From NCBI GenBank assembly GCA_900766655.1, contig CAAFWE010000269.1:1-9546 (forward strand): a DNA stretch of 9,546 nucleotides, written 5' to 3'. Under the pieces are notes generated by a model. That model searched no databases and was not told the DNA's origin. It saw only the letters and a program-made list of their open reading frames with translations. The translations under genes and the position numbers were made by a program. Source of the stretch: an uncultured Alistipes sp. GTDB lineage: Bacteria; Bacteroidota; Bacteroidia; Bacteroidales; Rikenellaceae. Within the stretch, counting starts at the first letter, position 1, and the number at the start of each line of letters is the position of its first letter. Positions 6,232 through 9,546 of this stretch are shown piece by piece.

Positions 6232-7662
6232 ATGAAACGATATAGAAAAATAGCAATAGTCTTGGTAGCTATCTTCGCAAGCGTAGCTACCCTATCGGCC
6301 GAGATGCGTACCTCCTACTTTATGGAGGGTAGCTACTTCCGCACCGATATGAATGCCGCATTGGCACCAACACGCGGCTACATCAAATTGCCCGTAGCTG
6401 GTGGCGTAGGTGTCGACATCATCGACAACTACTTCTCGGTGAGCAACCTCTTCTACAAGCGAAATGGTGGCATCTACACCTTTATGCACAACAGCGTATC
6501 GGCCGACGAGTTTCTCGGCAAGCTGGGCAACAAGGGCAAGATGAGCGTCAACCTCAACACATCGATTTTGGGCTTTGGTGCTCACACCAAGAAGTTCTTC
6601 TGGAACTTTGGTCTCAACTTTCGCTCCAACACCGAGGTGACACTCTCGAAGGATATGTATGCGGCACTAAAGAACCTCTCGAATGGCTACTACAACTTGG
6701 GCGACACCCACCTCTCGAATCGTGAGTATATGGAGGCTGCACTCGGCTTCGCCATCCCTGTCAAGGAGTGGATGACCTTCGGTTTTAGAGCCAAAGGTTT
6801 GGTCGGCTTGGCCGATGTCTCGATGCAGATGGACAAGATGTACCTCGACATCAACGAGAATCAGGTGAAGGCCGAGCTTATGGGTTCGATTCGCGGCAAT
6901 TGCCCAGCCTTCCGCGCCAACTACACACCAGGCACAATGGAGAATTTCGAGCTCGATCAGATTCTCCACAATAACCCTATGACAATGTTGCGTGGCATCA
7001 AGAGCTGGGGTCTTGCACTCGACCTCGGCTTCGAGTTCCGACTCTTGGACGACCACCTCAAGCTCTCGATTGGAGCCAACGACATCGGTTTCATCCGTTG
7101 GAACAAGGCATCGACCGTCAACGCCAATGGTCGCGCAAACATCATTTACGAAGGCTTCAACCTCACCACACAAGAGGCGAAGATGGATGGTGATGTCGCA
7201 GCGGAGCTTACTCCGTCGACTGGTAGCTACACCACACGCTTGAGCGCAACGCTCAATGCTGGTGCCGAGTACAACATCCTCAACAACTACATCGCCTTTG
7301 GTGTACTCTCGCACACCGAATTCTGCCAGAACTTCACACGCACCGAGCTCACCGCATCGGTCAACTTCCGCATTGGTCGCTGGCTTACTACATCGTTCAG
7401 CCACACCTTCCTCAACGGAAACCAGCCAGGAGTTCTCGGATGGGCACTCAACATCCACCCGCCAGGATTCAACCTCTTTGTAGGTGCCGACTACATCGAC
7501 ACTCGCTTTGCGGTCTACAACAAGAGAATACCTATTCCTTTGATGATGAAATCGGCCAATGTCTATGTAGGCGTAGGATTCAACCTCGGCAAGGCGAAGT
7601 ATATGCCAGCGATGCAGGAGCGCACTCGCAAGGCTCTCGTTCAGAAGAGGAAAAATTCGTAA
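6232..7662 (+). CDS. DUF5723-like outer-membrane beta-barrel protein
   Basis: The 476-aa product is most likely an outer-membrane beta-barrel of the DUF5723 type, related in general shape to PorV/FadL-like barrels. It has a Sec signal peptide with probable cleavage after TLSA (residue 23). Alternating aromatic/polar amphipathic strands fill the rest. Family-like blocks are FGLNFRSNTEVTLSKDMYAA (about 126-145), a GF-IPVKEWMTFGFRAKG strand pair (172-189), KSWGLALDLGFEFRLLDDHL (257-276) and LSIGANDIGFIRW (278-290). The final strand pattern VYVGVGFNLG (444-453) could be the assembly signal. After it comes an unusual basic tail of about 23 residues rich in Lys and Arg, presumably periplasmic. The start is only 3 nt after the lipoprotein stop, which supports a physical or functional partnership. 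The substrate, if any, is unknown. The barrel call is firm; the family assignment is from memory of motifs. Confidence 0.82.
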   Translation: MKRYRKIAIVLVAIFASVATLSAEMRTSYFMEGSYFRTDMNAALAPTRGYIKLPVAGGVGVDIIDNYFSVSNLFYKRNGGIYTFMHNSVSADEFLGKLGNKGKMSVNLNTSILGFGAHTKKFFWNFGLNFRSNTEVTLSKDMYAALKNLSNGYYNLGDTHLSNREYMEAALGFAIPVKEWMTFGFRAKGLVGLADVSMQMDKMYLDINENQVKAELMGSIRGNCPAFRANYTPGTMENFELDQILHNNPMTMLRGIKSWGLALDLGFEFRLLDDHLKLSIGANDIGFIRWNKASTVNANGRANIIYEGFNLTTQEAKMDGDVAAELTPSTGSYTTRLSATLNAGAEYNILNNYIAFGVLSHTEFCQNFTRTELTASVNFRIGRWLTTSFSHTFLNGNQPGVLGWALNIHPPGFNLFVGADYIDTRFAVYNKRIPIPLMMKSANVYVGVGFNLGKAKYMPAMQERTRKALVQKRKNS

Positions 7663-7671
7663 CGACACGAT

Positions 7672-8883
7672 ATGAGACGACCTTTCCTGTTTGCTCTAAT
7701 CGCGCTTGTTGTGCTACAAGTGGCGCAGGCTCAACCACCTGCGTTGCCTCGTTATGGCGACGCTCCGCTCGAGATAGCATCGAAGCGCGAGTGGGAGAGG
7801 CGTGTACGCCCCGCAGTATTGGAGTTCTTCACAAACGAGGTATATGGCAAGGTACCACCCACACAACCCAAGGTCACATTCCGTCTCTTGAACGAGGGCG
7901 AGGCATTCGGTGGCAAGGTGTTGCGACGCGAGGTGGAGATGCTTATTGGTGGCACAACAAAGGCTCTGGTGCTTATCTATCTGCCACGCCACCACAAGGG
8001 CAAAGTGCCCGTATTCCTCGGTATGAACTTCAAGGGTAACCACCAAATCTCGACTGACCCAGCAATCACCATCTCGGAGAATGCGCCGAAGGGCAAGGAG
8101 CTGAAGAAGTATCCTCCGCGCGGTGCTGCGGTAGCACGATGGCCTATCGAAATGATTACCGAGGCGGGCTATGGCGTGGTAACGCTCTATCGTGGCGACA
8201 TCGACCCCGATTTCGACGATGGTTTCCAAAATGGCATCCATCCCCACTTCTACGCCAAGGGGCAGAGCAAGCCATATGCCAACGAGTGGGGCACAATAGG
8301 TACTTGGGCGTGGAGTCTGAGCCGCGTGATGGACTATCTGACCAAGGTCAAGGATATCGACCACAAGCGAGTAGTTCTCTTCGGCCACTCGCGTCTGGGC
8401 AAGACCGCTCTGTGGGCTGGAGCGCAGGACAAACGATTTGCGATTGTGATATCGAACAACTCTGGCTGTACGGGAGCTTCGCTCTCGACCAACAAGCAGG
8501 GCGAGACCATCGCAAAGATAAACAAGCTCTTTCCGCACTGGTTCTGCGACAACTACCTCAAGTATAGCAACAACGAGCAGGCGTTGTGGATAGATCAGCA
8601 GGGACTTATAGCCTTGATAGCACCACGTCCCGTCTATGTGGCAAGTGCTTCGCTCGACAAATGGGCCGATCCCCGCAACGAGTTCCGTTCGGCACTCCAC
8701 GCATCGCCCGTCTACAAGCTCTATGGCAAGCAGGGACTCTCACTGACCGAGATGCCCGCTGTGGGCGAGGCCGACAACGAGGGCTCGGTTGCTTACCATC
8801 TGCGCGAGGGTAAGCACAACATCACTGCGTGGGACTGGGCGCACTACATCCGCTTTGCAAACCGTCATTTCTTTGGAAAATAG
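7672..8883 (+). CDS. Secreted CE15-type glucuronoyl esterase-like alpha/beta hydrolase
   Basis: CE15 enzymes hydrolyse ester bonds between 4-O-methyl-glucuronic acid on xylan and lignin alcohols. The 403-aa protein has a Sec signal peptide (cleavage after VAQA, residue 20) and no lipobox, so it is periplasmic or exported. Family signatures are GMNFKGNH (117-124), the block EWGTIGTWAWSLSRVMDYL (205-223), nucleophile elbow GHSRLGK (238-244, S240 with neighbouring R241), NNSGCTGASLS (262-272), PRPVYVASASLDKWADPRNE (318-337) and the histidine segment GKHNITAWDW (380-389, H382). The site after the nucleophile where some CE15 members carry the acidic triad residue is Asn here (about N263). D329 is the likely alternative acid. 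The length is normal for a single-domain bacterial CE15. The start is 9 nt after the barrel stop. Other enzymes for plant polymers are absent from the window, so the natural substrate is unproven; a general polysaccharide ester hydrolase is possible. Confidence 0.86.
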   Translation: MRRPFLFALIALVVLQVAQAQPPALPRYGDAPLEIASKREWERRVRPAVLEFFTNEVYGKVPPTQPKVTFRLLNEGEAFGGKVLRREVEMLIGGTTKALVLIYLPRHHKGKVPVFLGMNFKGNHQISTDPAITISENAPKGKELKKYPPRGAAVARWPIEMITEAGYGVVTLYRGDIDPDFDDGFQNGIHPHFYAKGQSKPYANEWGTIGTWAWSLSRVMDYLTKVKDIDHKRVVLFGHSRLGKTALWAGAQDKRFAIVISNNSGCTGASLSTNKQGETIAKINKLFPHWFCDNYLKYSNNEQALWIDQQGLIALIAPRPVYVASASLDKWADPRNEFRSALHASPVYKLYGKQGLSLTEMPAVGEADNEGSVAYHLREGKHNITAWDWAHYIRFANRHFFGK

Positions 8884-8889
8884 AATAGT

Positions 8890-9546
8890 ATGGACCAACC
8901 AAAAATTGAGCGAGTGCTTCGTCTGATGAAGATGATGACCAGCGGTCAACGCTACACCGTAGAGCAGTTGGCCTCGCGACTCAACACCTCGTATCGCTCG
9001 ATATATCGCTACATCGACACATTCAAGGATGTGGGATTCGTCGTTCACAAGGAGGAGGGGGGAGTATACCGTCTCGGCAAGGAGAGCCCCTACTTCAAGG
9101 ATATCTCACAACTCATCCACTTCACCGACGAGGAGGCTCACATTGTGAATCAGCTTATCGGTGCGCTCGACGACACCAACACCCTAAAGCAGAATCTGCG
9201 TCGCAAGCTCTCCTCCATCTACAAATGCACCTCGCTGGCCAACAGCATCGTCAAGGGCAAGAATGCCGAGAGCGTCAACCATCTTATCGAGGCGGTGGAG
9301 AGTCAGCAACAGGTGGTGCTGCACGACTACTACTCGTCGAACACACGCAGCAAGCGCAACCGACATGTCGAGCCGATATCCTTCACCACAAACTATGTGC
9401 AGATATGGTGCTACGATGTGGAGGATGGCAAGACCAAGCTCTTCAACATTGCGCGTATAGGCGAGGTCGAGCTACTCGAGACGAAGTGGCAACACGAAGC
9501 CGACCATCGTTGTGGCGAGATTGACATCTTCCGCACTATGGGTTTC
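8890..9546 (+). CDS. WYL-domain HTH transcriptional regulator (3' truncated by window edge)
   Basis: This frame stays open to the right edge: 219 codons without a stop, and no gene end in view. Residues ~5-62 form a DeoR/HTH_11-type winged helix, with a helix-turn-helix near YTVEQLASRLNTSYRSIYRY (22-41) and a wing at GGVYRL. A helical linker follows (80-135), then the start of a WYL domain (from ~138) with HVEPISFTTNYVQIWCYD (159-176) and FNIARIGEVELL (185-196). WYL proteins are DNA-binding regulators that are thought to sense ligands, often nucleic acids or nucleotides. The namesake W-Y-L tripeptide is replaced here, apparently by VQI at 170-172 before WCYD, as in a Bacteroidota subgroup I recall. 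The ATG at 8890 lies 6 nt after the esterase stop and the HTH begins directly after it. It may autoregulate the operon; that is inference from position. Confidence 0.83.
   Translation, partial: MDQPKIERVLRLMKMMTSGQRYTVEQLASRLNTSYRSIYRYIDTFKDVGFVVHKEEGGVYRLGKESPYFKDISQLIHFTDEEAHIVNQLIGALDDTNTLKQNLRRKLSSIYKCTSLANSIVKGKNAESVNHLIEAVESQQQVVLHDYYSSNTRSKRNRHVEPISFTTNYVQIWCYDVEDGKTKLFNIARIGEVELLETKWQHEADHRCGEIDIFRTMGF

Larger units (their letters stand above)
3217..9546 (+). other. Putative four-gene envelope operon
   Basis: Four plus-strand genes follow the promoter box at 3175-3182 with gaps of 3, 9 and 6 nt and no visible internal terminator or TAnnTTTG box at the junctions. The order is lipoprotein, DUF5723-like barrel, CE15-like esterase, WYL regulator. 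The unit continues past the right edge, so its full membership is unknown. Co-transcription is inferred from spacing alone. Confidence 0.7.

Noticed and set aside
6667..7668. Antisense open frame (333 codons) opposite the barrel gene
   Set aside because: Same codon-bias shadow; the sense strand has a signal peptide, family motifs and tight operon spacing.
7440..8039. Plus-strand open frame (199 codons) bridging the barrel and esterase genes
   Set aside because: It overlaps both well-supported genes out of frame, and its translation is low-quality and Cys/Arg-rich.
7714..8700. Antisense open frame (328 codons) opposite the esterase gene
   Set aside because: The sense frame carries the full set of CE15 motifs; the antisense product resembles no protein.

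Overview
The window looks like chromosomal DNA of a Bacteroidales bacterium with moderate-to-high GC for that order. An Alistipes/Rikenellaceae-like or related gut lineage is possible, but this is an impression and not a test. The evidence is threefold: TAnnTTTG-type -7 promoter boxes, AT-rich 5' leaders without Shine-Dalgarno sequences, and proteins typical of Bacteroidota (a DUF5723-type outer-membrane barrel and a large beta-repeat lipoprotein). Codon use favours TCG, CTC, ATC and GAG throughout, so the tetramer TCGA is very frequent. Nothing in base or codon use suggests that any gene was recently transferred.

Layout. (1) Positions 3-1304, plus strand: the C-terminal half of the disaggregase ClpB, cut by the left edge. 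(2) Positions 1301-3115, minus strand: complete uvrC, convergent with clpB and overlapping it by 4 bp at the stop codons. (3) Positions 3116-3216: a 101-bp AT-rich divergent promoter region, the only sizeable non-coding stretch. It has a TAnnTTTG box facing each way and two short palindromes. (4) Positions 3217-9546, plus strand: a tight run of four genes with gaps of 3, 9 and 6 nt. These encode a 1003-aa repeat-containing lipoprotein of unknown function, a 476-aa DUF5723-like outer-membrane beta-barrel, a 403-aa secreted CE15-type (glucuronoyl esterase-like) alpha/beta hydrolase, and a WYL-family HTH regulator cut by the right edge.

How the genes may work together. ClpB and UvrC are housekeeping proteins (protein disaggregation and nucleotide excision repair) and are probably unrelated to the four-gene unit. 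That unit has the layout of a cell-envelope operon: a lipoprotein and a barrel that are likely co-translated, a periplasmic or exported hydrolase, and a regulator that could control the set. The lipoprotein-barrel pair is the least understood part and the best candidate for an undescribed system. The joint function is inferred from gene order only.

No tRNA, rRNA, CRISPR array, insertion sequence, attachment site or convincing intrinsic terminator was seen. No gene-free stretch exceeds 300 bases.
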